Virus record (IMG/VR): IMGVR_UViG_3300048837_002355
Span: 1-38,220 of that record
Source: a virus
DNA length: 38,220 nt
Reading direction: 5' to 3' (one strand)
The position numbers were made by a program, and so were the translations under genes. Every line of letters starts with the position of its first letter. The first letter of the stretch is position 1. Of this stretch, positions 16,412-23,282 are shown in pieces. Under the pieces are notes generated by a model that was not told the DNA's origin, made no database searches, and was given only the letters and a program-made list of their open reading frames with translations.

Positions 16412-17374
16412 TTACTTGGGGTTCGTGAACAAGAAGCCGGCCGTGTTGTAGGCAACGTTGGGGCGGCGCTCATACGTCGCGCCATACACCCAGCTCTTGC
16501 TGCCGTTCTCGTAGTAAGGCGTCTCGGCAAACGGGTTGCCTTCGATCACGTTGGTGAAGCCAAAGGCAGGCTCAGCCAGGCTGATGTCTGCGCTGCCCCC
16601 GGCGCCGATGGTGGGCACATAAGCCAGCACGGCGTTGTTGCCCCACACGTCGCGGCCCGTGTCGGTCTCGTCGACCCACACCGCGTCGCCCACCACGATC
16701 TCCTGCACCTTCAGAATGGTCTTGAGCTGGTCCAGCGTGGCAGCGCCCATCTGGGTGGAGGGCAAGTAGGAGCGCACCTCGGCGTTCATGACCAGCGCGC
16801 TCTCGGCGTCGGCGGAGAGCGTGAGCTTGTTGGGGCGCTTGCCGATCTTTTTGCGGATCACGTCGCTGGCCGCGCGGATGTCGGTCACGGGCGTGCCGGT
16901 GGGCGCGCTCCACTTCGTGGCCCCGGCCAACGCCAGCACATGGCCCGCGGCGTAGGTGCCGGCGGTGGTGGCCATGCCCGCCACTTCCAGCTCGTAGTCC
17001 AGGCCCAGGATGTCGCTGGAGGTGCGCATGGCGATACGACTCACGTCCAGGTAGTTGCCCACGTTGAGCTTGCGGCTCTCGTCGGCCTCGCGCAGCAGCT
17101 CGCGCGGCATGGGCACTTCCACCGAGTACTGGTCCACCGAGTAGGTCACGCCTTCGAACTTGATGTTCACGCGCTTGGTGGCGCTGCCCGGCGCGCGGCG
17201 CAGGTTGTAGCGGCGCAGCCGCTCGTCGCCCAGCTTGGCCAGGTTCACGCTGGAGAGCGTTTGCGGCAGGCGGGGGAACAGCTGCTCGGCAACCATGCTG
17301 CCTTGGCCCATGCCCAGCAGCAGGTTGGTGAGGATGGGGTTTTGCTTGAGGCGAATGTCGGCGGGGGTCATCAT
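16412..17374 (-). CDS. Major capsid protein
   Basis: A 320-residue protein with an HK97-type or E-type major-capsid layout: N-terminal TPADIRLKQNPILTNLLLG, a beta-rich E-loop zone with FEGVTYSVDQYSVEVPMPRE, an alpha-helical spine, and P-domain strands (SAESALVMNAEVRSYLP-like region, then KTILKVQEIVVGDAVWVDE). The C-terminus has ENGSKSWVYGATYERRPNV. It follows the protease/scaffold gene with a 37-bp gap, as in Mu order I-T. It differs from Mu gpT in sequence and seems closer to the capsid of B3/D3112-like phages. ATG at 17374 (a second Met follows it). Confidence 0.88.
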   Translation of the reverse strand: MMTPADIRLKQNPILTNLLLGMGQGSMVAEQLFPRLPQTLSSVNLAKLGDERLRRYNLRRAPGSATKRVNIKFEGVTYSVDQYSVEVPMPRELLREADESRKLNVGNYLDVSRIAMRTSSDILGLDYELEVAGMATTAGTYAAGHVLALAGATKWSAPTGTPVTDIRAASDVIRKKIGKRPNKLTLSADAESALVMNAEVRSYLPSTQMGAATLDQLKTILKVQEIVVGDAVWVDETDTGRDVWGNNAVLAYVPTIGAGGSADISLAEPAFGFTNVIEGNPFAETPYYENGSKSWVYGATYERRPNVAYNTAGFLFTNPK

Positions 17375-17411
17375 TTGGATGCGTCCTTGCGTGTGTGCGG
17401 GGTGGTGGCGT

Positions 17412-17921
17412 TCAGCTGGTGAACGAGCTGGTGACGGCGGTCAGCGCTTCGGCGTAGTCCACCTTGTGGGCGCGCATGAAGGAGCGCGCGGCGGTGTCAA
17501 TCTCGGCGTCGCTTTTTCCGCGGGCGCTGCCGGGTTGAATCTGGCCGCTGCCCTTGCCGGGGGCGAACTCGCCAAAACTCACGGCGGGCGGCGCGCTGGC
17601 CAGCAGGTCTTGCAACCACTGCGCCGGGCTCACCTTGCGGGTGGCGTCACCCTCGGCGAACTCCACCGGCTGCGCGTCGGCCAGCGCTTGCAGCGTGGCC
17701 ACGGCCATGGCCTCGTCTTTGGGCAACAACTTGCCCGCTTGAACTTGCGCCTGGGCGAAGCTCACGAAACCGGCCTTGCGGTCGGCCCGGGCCTGCTCGG
17801 CGAAGCTGGCGGCCTGCGCCTCGGCTGCGGTGGCTTTCTGGGTGGCAGCAGCGGTGGCGGCTTGCGCGTCAGCCAAGTCTTTTTGGGCCTGGGCCAGCTG
17901 CGCTTTCAATTCTTCGTCCAT
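17412..17921 (-). CDS. Internal scaffold protein (Mu gpZ-like) in the protease frame
   Basis: An in-frame internal ATG at 17921 is preceded by CCGGAGCAAGACCCC (GGAG, 9-nt spacing), a much better ribosome site than that of the full gene. It would give 169 residues starting MDEELKAQLAQAQKDLADAQ, a coiled-coil scaffold without the protease. Mu makes scaffold Z by the same internal start in gene I. The product is inferred, but the site is visible. Confidence 0.65.
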   Translation of the reverse strand: MDEELKAQLAQAQKDLADAQAATAAATQKATAAEAQAASFAEQARADRKAGFVSFAQAQVQAGKLLPKDEAMAVATLQALADAQPVEFAEGDATRKVSPAQWLQDLLASAPPAVSFGEFAPGKGSGQIQPGSARGKSDAEIDTAARSFMRAHKVDYAEALTAVTSSFTS

Positions 17922-18485
17922 GGGGTCTTGCTCCGGTGGGGGTGGGGTTGCGGTTGCGGTTGCGGTTGCGGTTGCGGGGGGAACGGGGGTTGCTGGGGTG
18001 GTGGACACGGCTTCGCTGAACGACACCGCGCCTTCGCTGGTGTCGCCTTCAGAGAACTGGATGTCTTTCAGGCCCGCGATGGCCGGGGGCTGCGCGCCGA
18101 GAAACGCCACATGGCGCAGGTACCAGCGCCCGGGCGTGGGGTTGTTGGGGGCCTGGGGTGGGTAGAAGGAAGCGCTGCGCTTCTTGAAGCGGCCCGCGCT
18201 CACCATCTCGGCAAACTGCGGCTCGACCTGGTGGGCCTCAATGGCCAGCGCACCGGCGGCGTTGCGCGTGAGCGACTTCACCCAGCCGTAGGCCGGCAGG
18301 TTGTCTCTGGGGTGCCCCACGGTCAGCGGCGCCTCGCGCAGCGCCGGGCTGTAGCTGGCCGCCATGCCCGCCACATCGGCTTCGGTGAACGAATGCACGG
18401 TGCCCGAGTCGTCGGTGTGGCGACCGGGGCGAAAGATTTCAATGCCGCCGGGCAGCGTTGAATTGGCAGGGGTGGGCGATGGCAT
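17412..18485 (-). CDS. Prohead protease with C-terminal scaffold (Mu gpI-like)
   Basis: A 357-residue protein. Residues ~10-140 resemble the Mu gpI protease domain: GGIEIFRPGRHTDDSG, FTEADVAGMAASYSP, APLTVGHPRDNLPAYGWV (the likely catalytic His region), KKRSASFYPPQ (likely catalytic Ser) and LRHVAFLGAQPPAIAGL. A low-complexity linker with alternating Ala-Thr follows, then a coiled-coil scaffold from ~residue 189. The protease processes head proteins and the C-terminal part scaffolds the shell. ATG 18485 lies 33 nt after the late motif at 18516-18535. GTG at 18494 is an alternative. There is no Shine-Dalgarno site. Confidence 0.88.
   Translation of the reverse strand: MPSPTPANSTLPGGIEIFRPGRHTDDSGTVHSFTEADVAGMAASYSPALREAPLTVGHPRDNLPAYGWVKSLTRNAAGALAIEAHQVEPQFAEMVSAGRFKKRSASFYPPQAPNNPTPGRWYLRHVAFLGAQPPAIAGLKDIQFSEGDTSEGAVSFSEAVSTTPATPVPPATATATATATPPPPEQDPMDEELKAQLAQAQKDLADAQAATAAATQKATAAEAQAASFAEQARADRKAGFVSFAQAQVQAGKLLPKDEAMAVATLQALADAQPVEFAEGDATRKVSPAQWLQDLLASAPPAVSFGEFAPGKGSGQIQPGSARGKSDAEIDTAARSFMRAHKVDYAEALTAVTSSFTS
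17941..17976 (-). repeat. GGTTGC hexanucleotide repeat in the protease-scaffold linker
   Basis: Five perfect copies of GGTTGC in tandem with flanking G tracts (17946-17975) encode an Ala-Thr-Ala-Thr linker between protease and scaffold domains. The 6-bp unit keeps the frame, so copy changes alter linker length only. Confidence 0.8.
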
Positions 18486-18515
18486 GGACCGCACTGTCGG
18501 CCCGCACCGGGTGGC

Positions 18516-18535
18516 GGCCTAAATGGCGGGCGTCA
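18516..18535 (-). promoter_or_regulatory. Late-regulon motif 3 (head/tail block)
   Basis: On the minus strand it reads TGACGCCCGCCATTTAGGCC. It lies between the early terminator (18555-18585) and the protease gene, 33 nt before ATG 18485. It matches the other two copies at all 14 invariant positions. The short sequence just before ATG (AGTGCGGTCC) is also like the other leaders (AGTGCCGTGC). Confidence 0.75.
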
Positions 18536-18554
18536 CTGCTTTGAACCAACAAAA

Positions 18555-18585
18555 AGGCCCCGCACGCGCGAGGGCGTCGGGGCCT
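18555..18585 (-). terminator. Terminator of the early operon
   Basis: An 8-bp perfect stem AGGCCCCG/CGGGGCCT on the minus strand with a 15-nt loop, followed by TTTTTG. It lies 35 bases after the Mor stop codon, so it separates early transcription from the late block that starts 70 bases further on. Confidence 0.9.
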
Positions 18586-18619
18586 GGTGAAGAGGGTGGG
18601 CCGTGGGGTGCGGCGCCGC

Positions 18620-19051
18620 TCAGCTGGGTTGCAGGTCCAGCCGCCCCTGGCGCTGCGCGATCTGCTGCTTGCGCCATTCCGCTTCGATCTTGCGCACCCG
18701 GTTCTCGGTCAACCCCGTGGCGCGCGCCGCTTCCTGGTAGCTGCAACGCGCACCCAGCAGCTCAATTGCCTTGCGTGCGCGAGCGCCGGCCGCTGCCACC
18801 GCGCCCACCGGAATGTAAGGCTGCGTGCCGCCCATGTCCTGCGCGATGCCCAGCGCCAGCGCCATCGCCAGGTGGGCCAGGTGGTTGGGGTCGGCGCGGT
18901 GGCTGGTGGGCGTGGCCATCAAAGTGACAAAGTGGCTGGTGGCCAGCTCGCACCAGGTGGGCGGCCAGTCGGCGGGCAGCAGCTCGGTGAGCGGCGCGAG
19001 CTGCTGCTGCGTGGTCTCTTCTAGGTCGGGGCGGTCGAACATTTCAAACAT
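18620..19051 (-). CDS. mor: Mor-family transcription activator
   Basis: A 143-residue protein of the Mor/C family, which activates middle or late phage promoters by binding a dyad DNA site as a dimer. Residues 60-82 carry the dimerisation strand motif GIAQDMGGTQPYIPVG. Residues ~100-130 form the helix-turn-helix (CSYQEAARATGLTENRVRKI). A Shine-Dalgarno AAGGA precedes ATG 19051. It is the last gene of the early operon and lies just upstream of the late motif at 18516-18535. No separate C gene is found, so I infer it acts directly on the three late motifs. Confidence 0.9.
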   Translation of the reverse strand: MFEMFDRPDLEETTQQQLAPLTELLPADWPPTWCELATSHFVTLMATPTSHRADPNHLAHLAMALALGIAQDMGGTQPYIPVGAVAAAGARARKAIELLGARCSYQEAARATGLTENRVRKIEAEWRKQQIAQRQGRLDLQPS

Positions 19052-19102
19052 GGCGGGTCCTTGTGGCGGTGCGGTTGTGCGGGCTGGGGTGCTGGGTGGG
19101 GC

Positions 19103-19540
19103 TCAGGAAGCGCGGCGATCTTGCCAGCCTTTGAGCGCCTCGATCAGGGTGACCAGTTGCGCGTCGTTGCACCACAGCAGCGCGCTCACGCCCACCGTGC
19201 GCTGCACCCAGGCGTTGAGCGCTGCCGCGCTGTTGTCGCGCAGCTTGCCATCGCGGTGCAGCTGGTTCCACATCGCCCACACCTTGCGCTCTTTTGGGCT
19301 GGCCTGTGCTTTCTTGGCAGCAAAGGCTTTTGCGTTGAGCGGTCGGGCGCGGCTGGGCTTGGCCACACCCATGCGCTCGGCCAGGCGCTGCAGGTGCTCG
19401 CGCACCGCGCTTTGCTCGCGCTCGGGCAAGCCCTTGCTGCTGGCCTGCCCGGTGAGCTGCACCAGCAAAGCGCGGTAGTCGTCGTCGCTCAGCTTCAGCT
19501 GGGCTTTGAGCACGTGGATGGCGGCGATGTGGCGGGGCAT
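19103..19540 (-). CDS. gemA: GemA-like regulatory protein (Mu gp16 family, DUF1018)
   Basis: A 145-residue protein starting MPRHIAAIHVLKAQLKLSDD, the characteristic DUF1018 opening, with YRALLVQLTGQASSKGL. The second half has WAMWNQLHRDGKLRDNS, LNAWVQRTVGVSALLWCND and LVTLIEALKGWQDR. GemA-like proteins are encoded just before Mor in Mu and influence host gene expression and DNA supercoiling. It lies four bases after the stop of the Cys-rich protein before it. Regulation is by the early promoter. Confidence 0.88.
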   Translation of the reverse strand: MPRHIAAIHVLKAQLKLSDDDYRALLVQLTGQASSKGLPEREQSAVREHLQRLAERMGVAKPSRARPLNAKAFAAKKAQASPKERKVWAMWNQLHRDGKLRDNSAAALNAWVQRTVGVSALLWCNDAQLVTLIEALKGWQDRRAS

Positions 19541-19544
19541 GGCT

Positions 19545-19898
19545 TCAGCTCAGTTTGGGGCCGCTGGCGGCGTTTTTGGTGGTTGTGGCACCAATGCCCT
19601 GCCCCGGCGTTTTGGGACACTTTGGGACAGGGTTTAGACCCTGCGGGGCCTGTTGCTGCCCGATTGGAGTGTGGTGGGTGGGGGTGGCGATGGGGGTGGG
19701 CTGGCGAAACCCCGGGGGTTGCTTGATTTCCCAGACCTTGCAAACCGAATAAGCCGATGTCAGGAAGCCGCCCTTGCGGCACTGCCAGGTGTCGGTTTGC
19801 AGCTTGGCCACATGCTGGCAAATGCCGCAGCGCTTGCGCTGGGCCGCGCTGACAAAGCCTTGCATGCCCTTGGCGGCGTTGATCGGGCTGGTGCTCAT
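19545..19898 (-). CDS. Early protein with putative zinc-binding Cys motif
   Basis: A 117-residue protein with ATGA overlap on the preceding gene. Residues 1-60 carry four spaced cysteines: CGICQH, then WQCRKGG, and SAYSVCKVWE. These are suited to a small zinc ribbon. The C-terminal half is Pro/Thr-rich and probably disordered (PTPIATPTHHTP). Its job is unknown. The place among GemA and Gam-like genes suggests a replication or host-takeover accessory factor. Confidence 0.7.
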   Translation of the reverse strand: MSTSPINAAKGMQGFVSAAQRKRCGICQHVAKLQTDTWQCRKGGFLTSAYSVCKVWEIKQPPGFRQPTPIATPTHHTPIGQQQAPQGLNPVPKCPKTPGQGIGATTTKNAASGPKLS

Positions 19899-20467
19899 GC
19901 CGCCTCCTTGGGCTGCGCCGGCTGGCAAAACACGCGCAGCTGGTCGCCCTTTTTGCGCGAGATGTAGGTGACCGGGCCGCCTTGCTTGCGCAGCTGGGTG
20001 ATCGCGGTTTGCAGGGTGAAGCGCTGCTCGCGGGAGACGGCGAAGCTCTGGCCCACTTTCATGGTCTTGAGTTTGGCGGTCCAGCGTTCCACCAGGGTGG
20101 GGCCGTTGCCGCCACCGCCCACGCTCGGGTGCACGTCGTCATCGAACTCGATCGCCTCGATGTCGATCACCGGGGCGCGCCCTTGCGCGGCGCGAGACGC
20201 CGAGGCACCCACAAACGGCTGCACCGAGACCGACACCCGCTCGATCTGCTCGCCCGCGCCGTAGACCGAACCGTCCAGGCTCAGCAGGCCAGCGGCCACC
20301 GCGAGCTTGAGCTGGTGGCGCACGTTGCCGGTCTCGCAGTCCCATTTGATGGCGATGTCTTTGCTCGAGAGCTGCTCATCGGGCAGGCGCCGGAAGTACT
20401 GGCACACGTTGGCCGCCAGCGTGTTGGCGTGGGGCAGGTAGGGCTTGGCTTTGCTCATTTTGCTCAT
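19895..20467 (-). CDS. Early protein with winged-helix-like N-terminus
   Basis: A 190-residue protein coupled by ATGA overlap to both neighbours. Residues 10-75 resemble a winged helix: NTLAANVCQYFRRLPDEQL, SSKDIAIKWDCETGNVRHQL, AVAAGLLSLDGSVYGAG. The centre is acidic/glycine-rich, and residues 125-185 look like a second domain (VGQSFAVSREQRFTLQTAI, then GPVTYISRKKGDQLRVF). It probably binds DNA. No family name is given. Confidence 0.75.
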   Translation of the reverse strand: MSKMSKAKPYLPHANTLAANVCQYFRRLPDEQLSSKDIAIKWDCETGNVRHQLKLAVAAGLLSLDGSVYGAGEQIERVSVSVQPFVGASASRAAQGRAPVIDIEAIEFDDDVHPSVGGGGNGPTLVERWTAKLKTMKVGQSFAVSREQRFTLQTAITQLRKQGGPVTYISRKKGDQLRVFCQPAQPKEAA

Positions 20468-21015
20468 GCCGCCTCTCCTTCGGTTTCGGTGGCGCCCTTG
20501 AGGAGCGTGTCCACCAGCTTGTCCACCGCGCTGTCGGCGGGCTTGATCAGCACCGCGTCGCTGGCGTCCACCACGTGGCAGCCCAGCTTTTTCAGCTCGG
20601 CCACGGTGAGCAGGGCCAGGGCGTCTTTCACCGGCGCTTCGGTGGTCTTGATCAGCGTGTCGGCGGCCTCGGGCAGGTGCTTGCGAATGAGCTTGATCAC
20701 CTGCGCGGGGTCGTCAAACGCAATGCCGCCTTTGCCCTTGGCGTAGCCCAGCTTGATGCCGTGGTAGATCACGGTGCGGGGTTTGACAAACAGGCCCGGG
20801 TTGGCCTGGATGATGCGCAGCAGCTGGTCGTGCTTGTCGGCGGCGCGCGCAATGGCGCGCTTGAGGCCGGGCATGCTGTCGCGCTTCAAGGCGGCGATGC
20901 CGTCGTTCAGGTCGGTCACGATTTCGGACACCTTGCCGCGCGCATCGGCGTAGGCACGGGCAGCGGGCTCGATGTCGGTGAGCTGGGCGGGGGGGGTGTT
21001 TGGGTTCATGGTCAT
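20464..21015 (-). CDS. Gam-like host-nuclease inhibitor
   Basis: A 183-residue protein that fits the Mu Gam superfamily layout. A long helical pair (YADARGKVSEIVTDLNDGI, then ALKRDSMPGLKRAIARAADK) is followed by a beta hairpin (KPRTVIYHGIKLGYAKGKGG) and a region matching the Gam C-terminus (DPAQVIKLIRKHLPEAADTLI, TEAPVKDALALL, ADAVLIKP-like end). Gam binds DNA ends and blocks RecBCD. The match is by topology and position, not by high identity. Two Met codons (21015, 21009) are possible starts. Confidence 0.65.
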   Translation of the reverse strand: MTMNPNTPPAQLTDIEPAARAYADARGKVSEIVTDLNDGIAALKRDSMPGLKRAIARAADKHDQLLRIIQANPGLFVKPRTVIYHGIKLGYAKGKGGIAFDDPAQVIKLIRKHLPEAADTLIKTTEAPVKDALALLTVAELKKLGCHVVDASDAVLIKPADSAVDKLVDTLLKGATETEGEAA

Positions 21016-21076
21016 GGTCTGAGGTGGTGAGGTAACAGAAACAGAGGTGGGGTGGGGGAAGGCTTGGGGCTGGGCT

Positions 21077-21670
21077 TCACGGCGCGTGCCCTCGTCTGAG
21101 GTTGGCGAGCAGCTCGCGGGCTTGGGCGGGCACCGGCACCGCGCGCTGGCTTTGCGCGTCGAGCGCGGCCAGCACGGGGTTGGCCTGCACCGGCTGCGCG
21201 GCGTTCACGGTGGCCGCGCGCGGCCCGTGGCGCTTGGTGTCTTCAGCCTCGCGCTCGGCCTGGGCTTCGAGCTTGTCGGCCATGCCGGCGAGCACCGCAT
21301 ACAGATAGCCGTGGCCGCTCATGGGCAGGTCCAGCCGGCCAGCGGCGCGCGCCGCCAGCATCTGCTCGATGCCCTTGCCCCAGTGCTCCAGCGGCGCCGG
21401 CCAGTCGCGGCCCCGGTGGGTGATGGCCTCGCGCTGCAGGTCGGGCAGCAGCTGCTGGATCAGGCGCACTTTCTTGCGCAGCGTGAGGCGCTGCTTCTCG
21501 GGCGTGAACAGCCCGATGTAGCGCACCACCAGGTGCGCCATGGGCACGCTGAGCGCCACCAGGCGGCTGAAGGCCTGTTCATCGTCCAGATGCCCCAGCA
21601 GGTGCTCCAGGCTCAGCTCGCTGCTGCACACCGGGCAGGCGATGGTGTCAGGGGCTTTTTGGCCGCTCAT
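21077..21670 (-). CDS. Early protein with CPxC zinc-finger start
   Basis: A 197-residue protein with ATGA overlap on the previous gene. Residues 10-20 carry IACPVCSSELSLEHLLGHLD, probably a small zinc site with His. The middle (RLVALSVPMAHLVVRYIGLF, TPEKQRLTLRKKVRLIQQLL) resembles a conserved early protein of BcepMu/B3-like phages of unknown role. It continues with WPAPLEHWGKGIEQMLAAR and DLPMSGHGYLYAVLAGMADK. The C-terminal 50 residues are Ala/Arg-rich. It may be a replication accessory protein. Confidence 0.75.
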   Translation of the reverse strand: MSGQKAPDTIACPVCSSELSLEHLLGHLDDEQAFSRLVALSVPMAHLVVRYIGLFTPEKQRLTLRKKVRLIQQLLPDLQREAITHRGRDWPAPLEHWGKGIEQMLAARAAGRLDLPMSGHGYLYAVLAGMADKLEAQAEREAEDTKRHGPRAATVNAAQPVQANPVLAALDAQSQRAVPVPAQARELLANLRRGHAP

Positions 21671-21966
21671 TGAATGGCTCCCGCCACCAGGCCTGCTGCC
21701 AGCCCGGCCAGCAGGCCGCATCCCAGCCACCAGGCGGCCGCCCAAGCCAGGCGCTTGAACAGCTGTCTGCGGCTCGGCTCGCCGCCATCAATCACGCCTG
21801 GCGCAAACGCGAAACGCGGCCCGCTGGCCACGGGCGCGGTCATGCGGGCGGTGTCGTGGCGCGTGAAGCAGCCACCGCAGGCGGGGTAGCACTCCTGGCA
21901 CACGCCCAGCGCGTCGCAGCTGTGCTGCTGGCGGGGCTTGCCGCCCTGGTCATTGCAATGGTTCAT
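21667..21966 (-). CDS. Small early membrane protein, Cys-rich N-terminus
   Basis: A 99-residue protein. Residues 1-40 hold six Cys and several His (NHCNDQGGKPRQQHSCDALG, then CQECYPACGGCFTRH), fit for metal binding. Residues ~73-97 form one membrane segment (LAWAAAWWLGCGLLAGLAAG). The stop overlaps the next ATG. A small phage inner-membrane protein of unknown role; topology would put the Cys-rich part in the cytoplasm by the positive-inside rule. The upstream frame extension is a shadow. Confidence 0.7.
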   Translation of the reverse strand: MNHCNDQGGKPRQQHSCDALGVCQECYPACGGCFTRHDTARMTAPVASGPRFAFAPGVIDGGEPSRRQLFKRLAWAAAWWLGCGLLAGLAAGLVAGAIQ

Positions 21967-22121
21967 GAGACTCTCCCGGAAATGCAGATCACGCTGACCG
22001 ATGTCGCCTGCGGCCAGTCGGCCAGGGCCTGACACGTGGCCTCCAGGCTGCTGGCGAAGATGCCCACGAAGGCCACGCGCGGGCGCCCTGGAGAAAACAC
22101 CTTGATGCGAAAGATGCTCAT
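21963..22121 (-). CDS. Small early protein, 52 aa
   Basis: A 52-residue protein between ATPase B (stop 22125-22127) and the Cys-rich membrane protein, whose start it overlaps by ATGA. It reads MSIFRIKVFSPGRPRVAFVG, then SSLEATCQALADWPQATSVS, a compact beta-alpha-beta pattern common to small proteins beside Mu-like B genes. Tight packing and codon use support it. Function unknown. Confidence 0.7.
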   Translation of the reverse strand: MSIFRIKVFSPGRPRVAFVGIFASSLEATCQALADWPQATSVSVICISGRVS

Positions 22122-22124
22122 GGC

Positions 22125-23282
22125 TCAGCACCCCGCAATCACTTGGGCGTCTACCTTGGGGTAGCCCACCAGGGCGGCGGCGTTCATCGCGCGGCTCACC
22201 AGGTTGTTGATCACCAGCGGGTAACAGATGCTGCGCGCGTCGCTGGGCTTGCCGCCCCGCGGCAGGTGGATCAGGCGGGCACGGATGGCGTCGGCCGCGT
22301 CCACGTCGAACACCTGCTCGTACTTCAGGTCGAAGCGGGCGAACTTGTGGCGCAGGTAGCCCTCCAGATCGGTGTCCAGCGGCCCCAGCTCCACCAGCTC
22401 GCAGCGCTGCGCCACTTCGCGCAGCTCGGCGCCACCGTTGGAGAGGCGGGTGCGCAGCTCGGGCTGGCCGATCAGCGCCACACCCACCAGGCGCTTGAGG
22501 CCGTCCTTCACTTCGAGCCAGCGCTTGAGATGCTTCAAGGTGGCGGTGGGCATGGTGTGCGCCTCTTCGATCAGGATCAGGTGGCGCCGCCCGGCGCTGG
22601 CGCTGGCTTTGAGCAAGCGGTGGACCTGGGCAAAGCGCGCGTCGGGGCTGCTCTTCAGGCTGGCCTGGGGGTCCAGCGTGCGCACCACCGCCTCGGCAAT
22701 CTGCCCGCTCTTGAGCGGCTTGCCCTTGGCATCGCTCTCCTCCATCGCCAGCACATAGGGGCGGATCACCACCACCTCGCGCCCCTCGGTGCGAATGCGT
22801 TCCTCCAGGTCTTCGGCCAGCGTGCTCTTGCCCGCGCCGCTCTCGCCCACGATGGCCATGAAGCCGTGGTGCTGGGCGCAGTCGAGCAGGCTGGCGCGCA
22901 CATAGCGCACGCCAGCGGTCTGGAACACGTCGTCGCTGGACTGCACGTCGTCCACGAACGGGTTGCGCGGCAAGTTGAAGTGGCGGCGGGCCTCGGGGGT
23001 CAGGGCGGCGTTTTGCAATAACATGGTTTCTTCCTGTTCAAGGGTTTCTTCTACGGTTGCCACTGGGGCGGGAACGGCCTCGGCGTGCGTCAACACGCCG
23101 GGGCCAACTTCGTTTTGCAGGTCGCTCAGGAACTGCTCGTATTTCTGGCGGGCAAGCTGCCCACCGCGTGTGGGCCACAGGCCCGTGGCCAGGGCGCGGC
23201 TCAGCGCGCTGCTGCTCATGCCGATGGCTTTGGCCGCGCGGCGCTGGCTTGAACCCAGCTGCGCCAGGCGTTCGGCGCTCAT
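22125..23282 (-). CDS. B: Transposition ATPase, target-DNA activator (MuB-like)
   Basis: A 385-residue AAA+ ATPase that binds target DNA and delivers it to transposase A. Residues 1-60 form a helix-turn-helix (SSQRRAAKAIGMSSSALSRA). The Walker A is GESGAGKST (146-154, Lys152). The Walker B LILIEE is at 235-240. The sensor-1 region follows (GVALIGQPELRTRL). The ATG (23282) overlaps the stop of the A gene as ATGA, so translation is coupled. A much longer open frame extends upstream but is a shadow of the A gene. The domain layout matches the TnpB/B type of BcepMu and B3. Confidence 0.92.
   Translation of the reverse strand: MSAERLAQLGSSQRRAAKAIGMSSSALSRALATGLWPTRGGQLARQKYEQFLSDLQNEVGPGVLTHAEAVPAPVATVEETLEQEETMLLQNAALTPEARRHFNLPRNPFVDDVQSSDDVFQTAGVRYVRASLLDCAQHHGFMAIVGESGAGKSTLAEDLEERIRTEGREVVVIRPYVLAMEESDAKGKPLKSGQIAEAVVRTLDPQASLKSSPDARFAQVHRLLKASASAGRRHLILIEEAHTMPTATLKHLKRWLEVKDGLKRLVGVALIGQPELRTRLSNGGAELREVAQRCELVELGPLDTDLEGYLRHKFARFDLKYEQVFDVDAADAIRARLIHLPRGGKPSDARSICYPLVINNLVSRAMNAAALVGYPKVDAQVIAGC

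Noticed and set aside
15977-17422. 481-residue plus-strand frame
   Set aside because: Shadow of the capsid and neighbouring head genes.
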